This document shows positions 27,567 to 36,266 of a DNA stretch of 64,000 nucleotides, piece by piece. The notes below the pieces were generated by a model. It had not been told where the DNA came from and ran no database searches. It saw only the letters and a program-made list of their open reading frames with translations. The first letter of the stretch is position 1. Each line of letters starts with the position of its first letter. This DNA comes from Shewanella gelidimarina (GTDB taxonomy: Bacteria; Pseudomonadota; Gammaproteobacteria; Enterobacterales; Shewanellaceae): the NCBI RefSeq assembly GCF_023283945.1, contig NZ_JAKIKW010000024.1:1-64000 (forward strand), read 5' to 3'. A program made the position numbers and the translations under genes.

Positions 27567-27586
27567 ATAAACGCCCCTGCGTTTAT
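27567..27586 (-). terminator. Hairpin downstream of the radical SAM gene
   Basis: ATAAACGC and GCGTTTAT arms with a 4-base loop form a perfect 8-bp stem 24 bases beyond the radical SAM stop codon. On the minus strand it is followed by a weak T-rich tail. A second imperfect stem at about 27506-27530 (GACCTTACA and TGTGAGGCCTT) may serve the ComFB side. Confidence 0.5.
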
Positions 27587-27610
27587 CTTATGTTTTGTAG
27601 TCATTAACGA

Positions 27611-28903
27611 CTAAATGCTGGTTAATGGCAGCTCCCTCGCCTGCTCTCTGAGGTGATCCATGCCACTAAGGAAACCAACAAACATCTTCAGGGCGATAAA
27701 TTGCCCTTGTTCAGTAGTGTGATAATCATCTCCCTGTTTTACAACCGCTCCCGATGCCAGTAAAAAACTCATTTCCAGCGGAAAAGCCTGCCATAGAGAA
27801 CGCCCGGTATGAGCCTTAAACACTTGATTATCTAAATGTCCGTGTCCCATCATAATCATTAAGTGGTGCTGCATCACCGCTTTACTTTCTAGCGGTTTAG
27901 TATAACAAGTCCCGGATCGCGTTTGGTTCATTAAGCGGATGTAATCTGCAATATCGAAGCTTGAAATACGAAATTGTTCGCCGAAACGACCAAACGCTCC
28001 AGAGCCGACGCCCAGGCAATCTTCGCCGTCGAGTACATATTTGTTTTTAACTGGCTGCCCAAAATTACGACTGAAAGTCCAGGGGAAATCCATCTCATAT
28101 CGCTGTGCCAGTGTTTGCTTCACCGCCAAAAACTGAGGCCACAGTTCATGAGGGTCTCCTGCCAAACATCCTGCTTTTTTGCGGTTCTTTCCGATCCCAA
28201 TAGTCAAAGGATACGTGGTGATTTGGTCTGGGTTCAGCGCCATGGTCTGTAGCAGGTCTTGTCGCACTGAATCTGCAGTCTGGACCTTGAAGCCGTACAT
28301 CATGTCGACATTCACAGTAGGGAATAATTCGATAGCACGGCTGACATATTCAGCCTGCTGCTGACCTGATCCAAACTTTTCAAATCTCCCCGTGCTTTTG
28401 AGTATGACATCATCAAAGCTCTGTACTCCGATCGACATACGATCCACTAAGCCCTTCAACTGGCTAGGGTTTCCTTCACTGAAATAGATGGGGTCACTTT
28501 CACAAGAGACTTCACGGATTGTCGTCAAGCTCTTGATAAGCTCTATCGTCTTGATCAGCTCATCTTCGAGGATCGTAGTGGTCCCGCCACCGATATACAC
28601 ACGGTTAAAGCGGTAGCCTCTGCTGATGACCTCGCGTATCTCCTGCCTCAATGCCTTAAAATACTCTCTGGCGAGAGTCTCTTGAAACTTAACCTTATGA
28701 AATGAGCAAAAACGACACAGAGTGTGGCAGAAGGGAATATGAATATATAAGGTTTCTACGGGCTTATTGGGAACGCTGTCTACTCCAGCAGCTAAAGGCA
28801 CGGCATCTTGCAGCGAGAGAGATTGCTTAATGCTGCGGTTTATCATCCAATCCAGACTATCGGTAGCCAGGTACAGGCGAGTCTTTGAAATAGAATACGT
28901 CAT
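27611..28903 (-). CDS. Coproporphyrinogen III oxidase-like radical SAM protein
   Basis: About 430 residues from ATG 28903, which has AAGG nine bases upstream; a longer in-frame start at 28999 lacks one. The radical SAM cluster motif is CHTLCRFCSF (CxxxCxxC) after TLYIHIPF, followed by VYIGGGTTTI, SIGVQSFDD and VNVDMMYGF, all HemN/HemW-superfamily features. The third-Cys context (FCSFHK) and the C-terminal half differ from genuine HemN, HemW and HutW as I know them, so I do not give a name. No haem-uptake or haem-synthesis gene is adjacent. It may act on a tetrapyrrole or an unrelated substrate. Confidence 0.8.
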   Translation of the reverse strand: MTYSISKTRLYLATDSLDWMINRSIKQSLSLQDAVPLAAGVDSVPNKPVETLYIHIPFCHTLCRFCSFHKVKFQETLAREYFKALRQEIREVISRGYRFNRVYIGGGTTTILEDELIKTIELIKSLTTIREVSCESDPIYFSEGNPSQLKGLVDRMSIGVQSFDDVILKSTGRFEKFGSGQQQAEYVSRAIELFPTVNVDMMYGFKVQTADSVRQDLLQTMALNPDQITTYPLTIGIGKNRKKAGCLAGDPHELWPQFLAVKQTLAQRYEMDFPWTFSRNFGQPVKNKYVLDGEDCLGVGSGAFGRFGEQFRISSFDIADYIRLMNQTRSGTCYTKPLESKAVMQHHLMIMMGHGHLDNQVFKAHTGRSLWQAFPLEMSFLLASGAVVKQGDDYHTTEQGQFIALKMFVGFLSGMDHLREQARELPLTSI

Positions 28904-29368
28904 CTTTGAATACCTTGAAAAGCAATACCAACTGCCTTGATGAAACATAATGAGGGCTATATGGTGTTGATAGAGATAAGAAGAGTTTAGGGTAATCAAA
29001 CTGGAGCGGATAAACTGTCGTATAGAAACAATATAGATGATTATCTATTGATATTTATTAATATTTGTCGCTTGACGCACATTGTTTTGTCTTTGTTAAT
29101 AGTCACATATAGGCAGTAAAATAACCTTTAATGTCAAGTCAACAGCCCTTTGATTATCGATGGACAGAGACTGCGAGTAACCTCTGGCTATCGTCTATCA
29201 ATGAACTTCGTTGTTCTTCTGGTACGACTATACACGCATAGCGGATGCCATGAAGAGATGGATACAAATAAGGGGATGAATCAGATTAAGTGTTGCTCAT
29301 GGAATGTACCACCAAGTGTATCACCTGAGGTTATTCTGAACTGAGTTATTGGTGTACTAGAGATTTGG
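28904..29368. other. Non-coding region between radical SAM gene and 4.5S RNA gene
   Basis: About 465 bases. It contains the leader of the radical SAM gene (very AT-rich around 29030-29080). A 64-codon frame at 29150-29344 has no ribosome-binding site or recognisable product. I see no terminator for the 4.5S RNA beyond its 3' end. Confidence 0.5.
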
Positions 29369-29468
29369 AGGTTTCCCCAGAGCCACACCTCGGCACATGA
29401 GTCACTTGCTGCGGTTGCTCCCTTCCAGGTCTGGCCGAGTTCACAAGTTATCATTGCGAGGGGACCCT
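29369..29468 (-). ncRNA. ffs: 4.5S signal recognition particle RNA
   Basis: Read on the minus strand, the region contains the conserved SRP RNA apical domain (GCCAGACCTGGAAGGGAGCA, the symmetric-loop and GGAA-tetraloop region) followed by GCAGC and GTGCCG, very close to E. coli 4.5S RNA. The outer arms pair (5' AGGGTCCCC with 3' GGGGAAACCT), giving a hairpin of about 100 nt. It binds Ffh to target inner-membrane proteins. Ends are set by base-pairing and may be off by a few bases. A strong promoter lies about 50 bases upstream, so a processed 5' leader is expected. Confidence 0.9.
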
Positions 29469-29517
29469 AGGGTCACCATTGATTTCGTTGAGAGCAGATA
29501 CTCTCAAGAACGGCAGC

Positions 29518-29546
29518 ATTATCTACCATGAATGCATTCCAATCAA
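29518..29546 (-). promoter_or_regulatory. Sigma-70 promoter of the 4.5S RNA gene
   Basis: On the minus strand, TTGATT (29541-29546) and GATAAT (29518-29523) are separated by exactly 17 bases. The predicted start near 29511 leaves a leader of about 40-45 nt before the mature RNA. Confidence 0.75.
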
Positions 29547-29599
29547 GTCATTATCGCATTAGAAGCCTGAGTATGGGTTCAATTGCTGTTTCTATAAAC

Positions 29600-29619
29600 A
29601 AAAGCCCTCATTTGAGGGC
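29600..29619 (-). terminator. Terminator of the comEA-like gene
   Basis: AGCCCTCA and TGAGGGC arms with a short loop; on the minus strand the stem is followed by TTTTGTTTAT. It lies about 45 bases after the comEA-like stop. Confidence 0.75.
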
Positions 29620-29663
29620 CTATTTGTGCTTTATCTACCAACATGAATTCAAAACACACTGAC

Positions 29664-29975
29664 TTACAGGCTAAGAACGGCTTTATTTTGTTCAATCAGC
29701 TTGTCACCAATGCCCTTTACATTCGACAATTGATTAATCGAATCGAATTTTCCATGGGTTTTCCGATAATCAACTATCGCTTTAGCTTTTGAATCGCCAA
29801 TGCCCCGCAATAACGATAACTGCTCAACGCTAGCGGAATTGATATTCACAACTTGAATATGATCTTGAGTACTCTGCGTAACACTCTCTGGCTCTACTTT
29901 TTCAATTGCCGCCTGAACAGCTGGCAAAAACATTAAGTTTGATAGCAATAAAGCGGGTAATAGTTTTTTATACAT
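29664..29975 (-). CDS. ComEA-like helix-hairpin-helix DNA-binding protein
   Basis: A 103-residue exported protein. Signal peptide about 1-22 (KKLLPALLLSNLMFLPAVQA), a short linker, then a ComEA-type double helix-hairpin-helix: INSASVEQLSLLRGIGDSKA, KAIVDYRKTHG and QLSNVKGIGDKLIEQNKAVL. ComEA binds incoming DNA in the periplasm during transformation; single-HhH proteins of this size in Vibrio and Shewanella are the same type. It is monocistronic with its own terminator. Two CRP-like half-perfect sites lie upstream (about 30036-30051 and 30103-30118). Confidence 0.88.
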   Translation of the reverse strand: MYKKLLPALLLSNLMFLPAVQAAIEKVEPESVTQSTQDHIQVVNINSASVEQLSLLRGIGDSKAKAIVDYRKTHGKFDSINQLSNVKGIGDKLIEQNKAVLSL

Positions 29976-30361
29976 GATTTATTTCCTTATGTGATCCTTT
30001 AGGTTGTAGCCTTCATCCCTTTCCTTAGCTACCTGCAAAATGTAGATCACAGCCACGATATTAGCCAATAGGAGACCAACATCTCACGCTAAAGTTCTAC
30101 AGCACGATCTTGATCACAGAACGAGCACGACACTAAACTTTCAATTAACTCATTAAGCTATTTGATAAGGTTAACTTTGATAGATTATTTCGTAAGCAGC
30201 AGACGTTTATAGCGGTTCAACATCAAATATATGGCCACTATCGCGGACAACATCACTTTAACAGCAGTACGATTCTGTCATGGAGTTACAGCCGGAGTTA
30301 TTTTGAAGTTAATCGTTACTCATCTAGAGTGTTGTCATCAACCATAATAATGGACATTAAA
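29976..30361. other. Divergent control region of comEA-like and SLC13 genes, with CRP-like sites
   Basis: 386 bases without a gene. Two segments resemble CRP sites: TGTGATCTACATTTTG on the minus strand (30036-30051) and CACGATCTTGATCACA on the plus strand (30103-30118), each with one perfect half. Competence genes in related bacteria use imperfect CRP (CRP-S) sites, so either may matter for comEA; this is inference. Confidence 0.4.
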
Positions 30362-31756
30362 ATGTCAATAGACTCTACTGAAGTTCCCGACAAGATCAGC
30401 GGAAAAATAACCGGACAGCAAAAGAATCTGTTAATACTGGCCGCTGATATTATATTACTGCTGCTAATGTATAACTTTCTTCCCTTTGAGCAGGGAGTTA
30501 ATACAGGTCTAGCGTTGTTGACCTTCGCGGCGATATTATGGCTGACAGAAGCTATCCATATCAGTATTACTGCCATTATGATCCCGATCCTCGCTGTGCT
30601 TTTTGGGGTATTTGAAACCAAAGCTGCGATGAGTCATTTTGCCAACCCCATTATTTACCTTTTCTTTGGTGGTTTTGTTTTAGCTGCCGCTTTGAATCAT
30701 CAAGGTATTGATAAGTTAATAGCCCAGAAGGTATTAACGGCATCAAAAGGACGCTTATCTGTAGCCTGTGTCATGCTATTTGGGATCACTGCGGGGCTAT
30801 CGATGTGGATTAGTAACACCGCCACCACTGCAATGATGTTACCGCTAGCACTGGGTATTTTGCATCAAATAGATATCAAAAAACACAGAAGTACCTACTT
30901 ATTCTTACTTCTCGGCATCGCCTATTCAGCAAACATTGGTGGTATAGGTACACTGGTCGGTAGCCCCCCAAATGCGATAGCGGCTGCGCAAGTTGGCTTA
31001 TCATTTAGTGACTGGCTTGAGTTCGGGCTTATTACGGTGGCGATTATGTTACCGCTGATGTTAGTGGGTCTTTACTTATATTTAAAACCCGACCTGTCTA
31101 TGATTTGTGAGATAAAAACTGAAAAGCAATCTCTCACCTTCCAAGGTAAATTGACGTTATTAATTTTTATCACCACAGTCTGCTGCTGGATTTTCAGTAA
31201 GCCTATTTCACAAGCTCTTGGGGGAATTGGCCAGTTCGATACTGTCGTCGCTCTCACTGCCGTCGTCACTCTTGCGGGTCTTGGCTTAGTGAAGTGGAAG
31301 AAAATAGAAACAACAACTGATTGGGGTGTATTGATATTGTTTGGCGGTGGTTTAACGCTAAGTGCAGTGCTTAAAGAAACGGGGACAAGTATTTTCCTTG
31401 CCCATTGGGTAACCGATATATTCGGTAATACGCACATGGCATTGTTTACCTTTGCCGTTATTGCCTTTGTTGTCATGCTAACCGAGTTTGCCAGTAATAC
31501 TGCCAGCGCTGCGCTATTGGTGCCAGTGTTTGCGGCTATCGCTGAAGCACTTGGCCTATCACCGGTCATGCTGTCTGTACTGATTGGTATCGCAGCCTCT
31601 TGTGCATTTATGCTTCCTGTTGCGACCCCCCCCAATGCCATCGTGTATGGCTCTGGTTATATTAAACAATCAGAGATGATGCGAGCAGGCGTTATCATAA
31701 ACTTTATCAGTATGTTTGCGCTTTATATCATTGCGCACACTTTCTGGAATATCTAA
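30362..31756 (+). CDS. SLC13/DASS-family sodium-coupled anion permease
   Basis: About 464 residues from ATG 30362, which has a GGA eight bases upstream; ATG 30350 four codons earlier is the alternative. It has about 11-12 membrane segments. Family marks are FGGFVLAAALNHQGIDKLIA, the SNTATTAMMLPLALGI block in the first half and the matching FASNTASAALLVPVFAAIAE plus ATPPNAIVYGSGYIK in the second, the paired SNT sodium/substrate motifs. It should import dicarboxylates or sulfate with sodium; the exact anion is not clear. It stands alone and ends at a shared terminator. Confidence 0.88.
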   Translation: MSIDSTEVPDKISGKITGQQKNLLILAADIILLLLMYNFLPFEQGVNTGLALLTFAAILWLTEAIHISITAIMIPILAVLFGVFETKAAMSHFANPIIYLFFGGFVLAAALNHQGIDKLIAQKVLTASKGRLSVACVMLFGITAGLSMWISNTATTAMMLPLALGILHQIDIKKHRSTYLFLLLGIAYSANIGGIGTLVGSPPNAIAAAQVGLSFSDWLEFGLITVAIMLPLMLVGLYLYLKPDLSMICEIKTEKQSLTFQGKLTLLIFITTVCCWIFSKPISQALGGIGQFDTVVALTAVVTLAGLGLVKWKKIETTTDWGVLILFGGGLTLSAVLKETGTSIFLAHWVTDIFGNTHMALFTFAVIAFVVMLTEFASNTASAALLVPVFAAIAEALGLSPVMLSVLIGIAASCAFMLPVATPPNAIVYGSGYIKQSEMMRAGVIINFISMFALYIIAHTFWNI

Positions 31757-31804
31757 CGCTAAACATCGTTCCACTATGGCGGTGAGATTCAATTGTAAAT
31801 AAGC

Positions 31805-31840
31805 AAAAAGCGCTGTAAGTATTGACTCACAGCGCTTTTA
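31805..31840. terminator. Bidirectional terminator
   Basis: AAAAGCGCTGT and ACAGCGCTTTT form an 11-bp perfect stem with a 12-base loop. It lies between the convergent SLC13 and methionine gamma-lyase genes and has A- and T-runs for both. Confidence 0.85.
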
Positions 31841-31860
31841 CATTACCCAAGAAATCTAAA

Positions 31861-33039
31861 TTATAAAGCCGCTAAACCTTCGTCTAAAGCCGTTATAATA
31901 TCTTCTACCGCTTCTAAGCCTACTGAGATCCTCAGTAAATTGTCAGTGATGCCGGCTTTGGCTCTCTGCTCTTCGCTATAGGGGGAATGAGTCATTGAGG
32001 CTGGATGCTGAATAAGCGACTCTGCATCCCCCAAACTGACTGCAATCGAAAACAGATCCAATTGATTAATAAAGCCAATGGATGTTTGTAAGTCAGCGTC
32101 CAGTTCAAACGCTATCACCCCGCCAGCGCGCTTCATCTGACGGCCTATTAATGCATTACCACGATGGCTCTTCAGTCCTGGATAATACACTTTCGAAACT
32201 TTAGGATGGTCTTCCAAAAATTGTGCGACAACCTCTGCACTATCACAATGTCGGTTAATTCTAACATCTAGGGTTTTAAGTCCTCTTAAAATAAGCCACG
32301 CATCATGAGGAGAGATCACGCCACCAATATCTTTGAGTACTTCATACTTAATGACCTCTATTTGCGCACTACTGGCACACACAATACCGGCGATAACGTC
32401 ACCATGACCATTTAAGTATTTGGTGGCACTGTGGATCACAATATCAATACCGTGCTTAATGGGTTGCTGCAGTAACGGGGTCATAAAGGTGTTATCGACA
32501 ATACTGACTAAATGATGCTGTTTGGCAATGCGCACTATAGCGTCCAAATCAAAGACCTCTAGATGAGGGTTGACTGGCGTCTCACAAAAAATAACCTTGG
32601 TATTCGGTTTAATTGCCGCTTCAATCTCCGCTAGGTTACAAAAATCGACCAAGGTAACTTCGATACCGAACTTTGCCAGCTGCGAATTCATCAGCGCAAA
32701 CGTACAGCCATAGACTGCATTTGAGGCAACAAGGTGATCGCCCATTTGAAGGTTAGCTAATAGTGCAGCGGAGACGGCAGCCATACCCGATGCAGTTGCA
32801 GCAGCGCAATCACTGCCTTCAAGCACTGCAATTTTACGCTCTAACTCTGCGGTAGTAGGATTACCTAAGCGCGTATAAATATAGCCAGCTTCTTCACCCG
32901 CAAACCTCGCACCACCCTGCTCTGCACTATCAAATACAAAGGTCGCACTTTGACACAAAGGTGATACCAGTGCGCCAGATTCATTTGGCTCTCGCCCAGC
33001 ATGGATAACTTGTGTTGCCAACTGCCAACTATCTCGCAT
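31861..33039 (-). CDS. mgl: Methionine gamma-lyase
   Basis: A 392-residue PLP enzyme of the Cys/Met metabolism family that splits methionine into methanethiol, 2-oxobutyrate and ammonia. The PLP lysine is Lys207 in SATKYLNGHGD. The choice of methionine gamma-lyase over cystathionine enzymes rests on YGCTF (Cys112), the active-site cysteine typical of this enzyme, with YTRLGNPTT (phosphate-binding) and SLGDAESLIQHPASMTHS towards the end. It is monocistronic. It would link to volatile sulfur release. A cystathionine gamma-lyase-like activity remains possible. Confidence 0.88.
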   Translation of the reverse strand: MRDSWQLATQVIHAGREPNESGALVSPLCQSATFVFDSAEQGGARFAGEEAGYIYTRLGNPTTAELERKIAVLEGSDCAAATASGMAAVSAALLANLQMGDHLVASNAVYGCTFALMNSQLAKFGIEVTLVDFCNLAEIEAAIKPNTKVIFCETPVNPHLEVFDLDAIVRIAKQHHLVSIVDNTFMTPLLQQPIKHGIDIVIHSATKYLNGHGDVIAGIVCASSAQIEVIKYEVLKDIGGVISPHDAWLILRGLKTLDVRINRHCDSAEVVAQFLEDHPKVSKVYYPGLKSHRGNALIGRQMKRAGGVIAFELDADLQTSIGFINQLDLFSIAVSLGDAESLIQHPASMTHSPYSEEQRAKAGITDNLLRISVGLEAVEDIITALDEGLAAL

Positions 33040-33645
33040 ATCTCTTTCCCTATTTCATGCTTGTGACACAGACGCAATAAAATAATAGTTGTTATTTTCG
33101 CCTGTATAGGACCAACCAATTCAGAAATTCAAATTTGAAACTACATAGTTGGCAACGATGTGCTCGCCATGACCAGCCCATTTTATTGGGTCTCAAGATA
33201 CAAGTCTTAGCGGGGATATGGTTAATACCAATTGCATTAAGTATTTGACCAATTCAGAGCGCCTCAGACTTTTCAATTCAAGGCGCATTGGTGTAAAAAT
33301 GGTTATTCCCTTTTAAGCCACTGCAAAGCAGAAGTGGAAAATCTGAGGCGCTCACGTAGTGCGGCTGACGTTTAAAGCAAATGGCAAAGCCCTTTAGACT
33401 TCGTTGTGGGCTTTAGATATAGAATAACTATTAGCTTCAATCCCCCATCTCGCCTACAGGGCTTTGAATTCCCGCTGAATGGTCAAACTTTTAATGCAAT
33501 TTGTATAAGACAATTACCTTGAACTAGTCCAAGGTAATTACAAAATATTTAGAAAAGATTTATAGGATATTGCTTGTAAAATAAATGTTACGTGCTGAGT
33601 TGATAAGGTCATTAAGCATCAAACGAATAGGTTGCACAAGGTCAT
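33040..33645. other. Non-coding region carrying a MITE-like element
   Basis: 606 bases between mgl and the ycjF-like gene. The first 185 hold the mgl leader, 33226-33505 is a MITE-like element, and the last 140 contain a short dyad (TTACCTTGGACTAGTTCAAGGTAA-type arms at about 33516-33540) that may terminate a transcript. No gene is supported. Confidence 0.55.
33226..33505. mobile_element. MITE-like element, about 280 bp
   Basis: The ends form imperfect terminal inverted repeats of about 30 bp: left TACCAATTGCATTAAGTATT, right (reverse complement) TACAAATTGCATTAAAAGTT, both continuing into TTGACCA. A TAA flanks each end, a possible target duplication. Inside is a second inverted pair, GAGCGCCTCAGA (33257-33268) against TCTGAGGCGCTC (33342-33353). 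There is no reading frame for a transposase. This looks like a non-autonomous element; I cannot name the family. Confidence 0.65.
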
Positions 33646-34746
33646 TTATTTGCCGGATACGGTCTGCTTTTCAGCTTTACTCGTTTTAGTAAGTACCATT
33701 GAAGTGAGTTCCTTTAGATCTAATAACAGCTCTTTATGGATCCCTTTTAACGTCGGTTTCGATTGTTGATTAAACTCAAGTGGTCGACACAACGCCATGG
33801 CTTGATAGCCTAATCTGGCGGTCAGTAACCCACCGCCAAGGCCTTGCCCTAGTCGAGCAGACACCTTACCGGACATCTCAACAGACAATAGCTGAGCCCC
33901 CAAGTCAGTGACTATTTCACTGGTACCAGCGTAAATAATATTACTGATAATTCCACGGATCAGTTTAACCCGACTCCAATAGCCAAGCTCGATCCCGTAG
34001 CACTTGGCTAACTGATTAATCATACTTTGATTGCGCCACAGAATAATCGCCATATCAAGTACCGCCAAAGGACTTGCTGCGAGCAGTAAAGCAGACTCCT
34101 GCGCAAAACGTCTGACGATTTTCTTTGCCACAATATCTCGCTCGGTTAATACCGTCGCTTCGAACAGTGTCAACTTTTCAGCATCATTATGCTCAACACT
34201 TACCTGTTGCAAGTAGCGTTCATTTTGTACGTTTTTAGGTAACTGGCTTAGCAACTTGTCAATAAATGGGTCTGCCTCCCCCATCTGCATACTGCTGAGC
34301 AGTCGCATACCTGTCGCCTGTGTGTCTTCGACATTTTTGAGCATTTTAAGCTTCCGCCATTCCAGAAAACTTACTTTTACCGTCCAAGAGACCACTAGCG
34401 TGACGACCAAAGCGTATAGCGAAAATAACCACGAACTTTGGATAAAAGCATCATATAAACCCAACACGGTTTCAACGACAGCAATAAATAGCACACCCAA
34501 TAAACACGCTTTGCCTAACCAAGCACGTTTACCCGAGCGTTTTGACGAAAGGTCACTCTTAAGCGTCGCAACATGGTCAAACTTATCGTCCAATTTGGTC
34601 TCAAATTGCTGTTCAGAAAGCGCTTCAATTTCGACAAAATCGTCATCAGCAGAGAATGTCGCAGAAGGCGCGATGATTGCTTCTCTATCGTCTTCGATAT
34701 GGTCAAAACGTTGTTGTTTCTTTATTGAAATATTATCAGTAGCCAT
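33646..34746 (-). CDS. ycjF: YcjF-like DUF697/TIGR01620 membrane protein
   Basis: A 366-residue inner-membrane protein. A variable acidic N-terminus (about 1-65) is followed by two membrane helices (about 75-125: KACLLGVLFIAVVETVLGLY, SWLFSLYALVVTLVVSWTV) and a C-terminal DUF697 region (RFAQESALLLAASPLAVLDM, GLGGGLLTARLGYQAMALCR). YcjF is the membrane partner of the GTPase-like YcjX and both belong to the phage-shock regulon in E. coli. It lies six bases after ycjX. Precise function unknown. Confidence 0.88.
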   Translation of the reverse strand: MATDNISIKKQQRFDHIEDDREAIIAPSATFSADDDFVEIEALSEQQFETKLDDKFDHVATLKSDLSSKRSGKRAWLGKACLLGVLFIAVVETVLGLYDAFIQSSWLFSLYALVVTLVVSWTVKVSFLEWRKLKMLKNVEDTQATGMRLLSSMQMGEADPFIDKLLSQLPKNVQNERYLQQVSVEHNDAEKLTLFEATVLTERDIVAKKIVRRFAQESALLLAASPLAVLDMAIILWRNQSMINQLAKCYGIELGYWSRVKLIRGIISNIIYAGTSEIVTDLGAQLLSVEMSGKVSARLGQGLGGGLLTARLGYQAMALCRPLEFNQQSKPTLKGIHKELLLDLKELTSMVLTKTSKAEKQTVSGK

Positions 34747-34752
34747 AAGAAA

Positions 34753-36198
34753 TCACTTTAATTTGTCACCGACTAAGTACTGCAATACATGGTCGAGGCG
34801 AATATGGTCAAAATCGGCATTGTTGAGTTGTTTATCAACCGCGGCTCTGGGGGCAAAGCTGACAAAATCAAACCCTTGATCCTGCCAGAAATCTGCAGAG
34901 GGTAACGCTTTAGGTACCTCTCCAGGGAATAAGGTGACCGGCTCATGATTTGCAAGGTCTAAGCCTTTTACCACCTCGATGTCACGGCCACTTTGTTTCA
35001 CCATGCCATGAGTCGTCGACTTTATGGCACTGATTGCCATCGTCTCGACCTCACAGCCTTCGAACTTAGCCTGCTGCTGACTTTGATGTACCAGTTGGCT
35101 TAGCAAAGAAAGAACATGACCTTGTTGATCACGTGTGACATGGTCAACTTTACTCGCAGCAAAAAGGAGCTTGTCTATTTTTGGCGAAAATAAACGTTTT
35201 AATAAACTGGATTGACCAAATTGAAAACTTTCCATCACAGCCTGAAGCGCGGTTTTCATATCTTCAAACTGCTCTTTCCCACGGTTTAATGGGGTAAAAC
35301 AGTCGACTAGCACCAACTGACGATCGAATTTGGCAAAATAATCATGGTAAAAAGGCTTCACTACACGCGATATATACTCTGAGTACCGCTGCTTTAACGT
35401 ATGGTAAAAACTGTTTGAAGCACTTTTATCGAGTATCACGAACTGCTCGTCTGTCACATTGATTAAGGGGAAAAGTGCCAGCACCGGTGTTCCAGCAAGT
35501 TCACCGGGTAACAATAACCGTCCAGGTTGGGCATAATAAAATCCATGCTGTTCAACACAATCTTGCAGCAATAATTGATAGCAATCGGTAATTTGCTGCA
35601 ACTTTGCTTCATCGGCCGTTGCCGCAAGATCAATGCTATTAATCGCTTGAGTAAACTCAGCGTAATAACTTGAATGCTTGAATACTGAAGTACGTGCTAC
35701 CTGCGATACAGACCACTGCTGGAAGCTTTGTTTGAGCATTGGCAAGTCAAGTAGCCACTCGCCGGGGTAGTCAACAATATCGAGATAAAGCGTGGCGCTA
35801 TCAGTAAACTTTGACAATAAGCCCTTCGCTGGACGATAGCGTATAGCAAGTCTTAATTCACTGATATTACGCGTTGATGTTGGCCATGATGACGGTTCAG
35901 TGAGAATGGAATTAACCGCCCCTTCATAATTAAAACTCGGGATAGTCAAATTAGGTTGCAGATCTCGCTTCACGCCGTAAAGGCGGCTATCTCTCGCCAC
36001 TTGCCATAGAGGCAGCTGTGTATTGCCCTCAATGACACCAGAATGCAGCAGTTGATTAACCAGACCGGTGATAAATGCCGTTTTACCTGCGCCTGCAAGG
36101 CCAGTAACAGCAAGACGTAAATGCTTGTCTGTAGTACGAAGCGCTACGGCTTGGGTCTTTTTACCGAACTTTTGAAAAGAACGTTTGATACTTGCCAT
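34753..36198 (-). CDS. ycjX: YcjX-family P-loop protein
   Basis: A 481-residue DUF463 protein, a putative GTPase/ATPase. Walker A is VTGLAGAGKTAFITGLV near residues 31-47; DIVDYPGEWLLDLPML near 140 is the switch/Walker B region and FAASKVDHVTRD near 350 resembles an NKxD-like specificity loop. In E. coli ycjX-ycjF are co-transcribed with the psp operon and induced by PspF. Here it follows pspC by 68 bases on the same strand, so the same regulation is likely. Exact role in envelope stress unknown. Confidence 0.9.
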   Translation of the reverse strand: MASIKRSFQKFGKKTQAVALRTTDKHLRLAVTGLAGAGKTAFITGLVNQLLHSGVIEGNTQLPLWQVARDSRLYGVKRDLQPNLTIPSFNYEGAVNSILTEPSSWPTSTRNISELRLAIRYRPAKGLLSKFTDSATLYLDIVDYPGEWLLDLPMLKQSFQQWSVSQVARTSVFKHSSYYAEFTQAINSIDLAATADEAKLQQITDCYQLLLQDCVEQHGFYYAQPGRLLLPGELAGTPVLALFPLINVTDEQFVILDKSASNSFYHTLKQRYSEYISRVVKPFYHDYFAKFDRQLVLVDCFTPLNRGKEQFEDMKTALQAVMESFQFGQSSLLKRLFSPKIDKLLFAASKVDHVTRDQQGHVLSLLSQLVHQSQQQAKFEGCEVETMAISAIKSTTHGMVKQSGRDIEVVKGLDLANHEPVTLFPGEVPKALPSADFWQDQGFDFVSFAPRAAVDKQLNNADFDHIRLDHVLQYLVGDKLK

Positions 36199-36266
36199 AG
36201 ACAGAAATTGAACCTGTTGAAAGGAGTTCTAGGGCAGTATACGTGTATATGCTGCCCTGGTTCGAA

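Noticed and set aside
27611..28903. Naming the radical SAM gene hemN, hemW or hutW
   Set aside because: The core superfamily motifs fit all three but the C-terminal part and gene context support none specifically.
29150..29344. 64-codon plus-strand frame before the 4.5S RNA gene
   Set aside because: No ribosome-binding site, no family resemblance, and composition like the surrounding non-coding DNA.
31072..31641. 189-codon frame antisense to the SLC13 permease gene
   Set aside because: A shadow of the membrane protein's codon pattern; the permease has full family motifs and the antisense frame has none.
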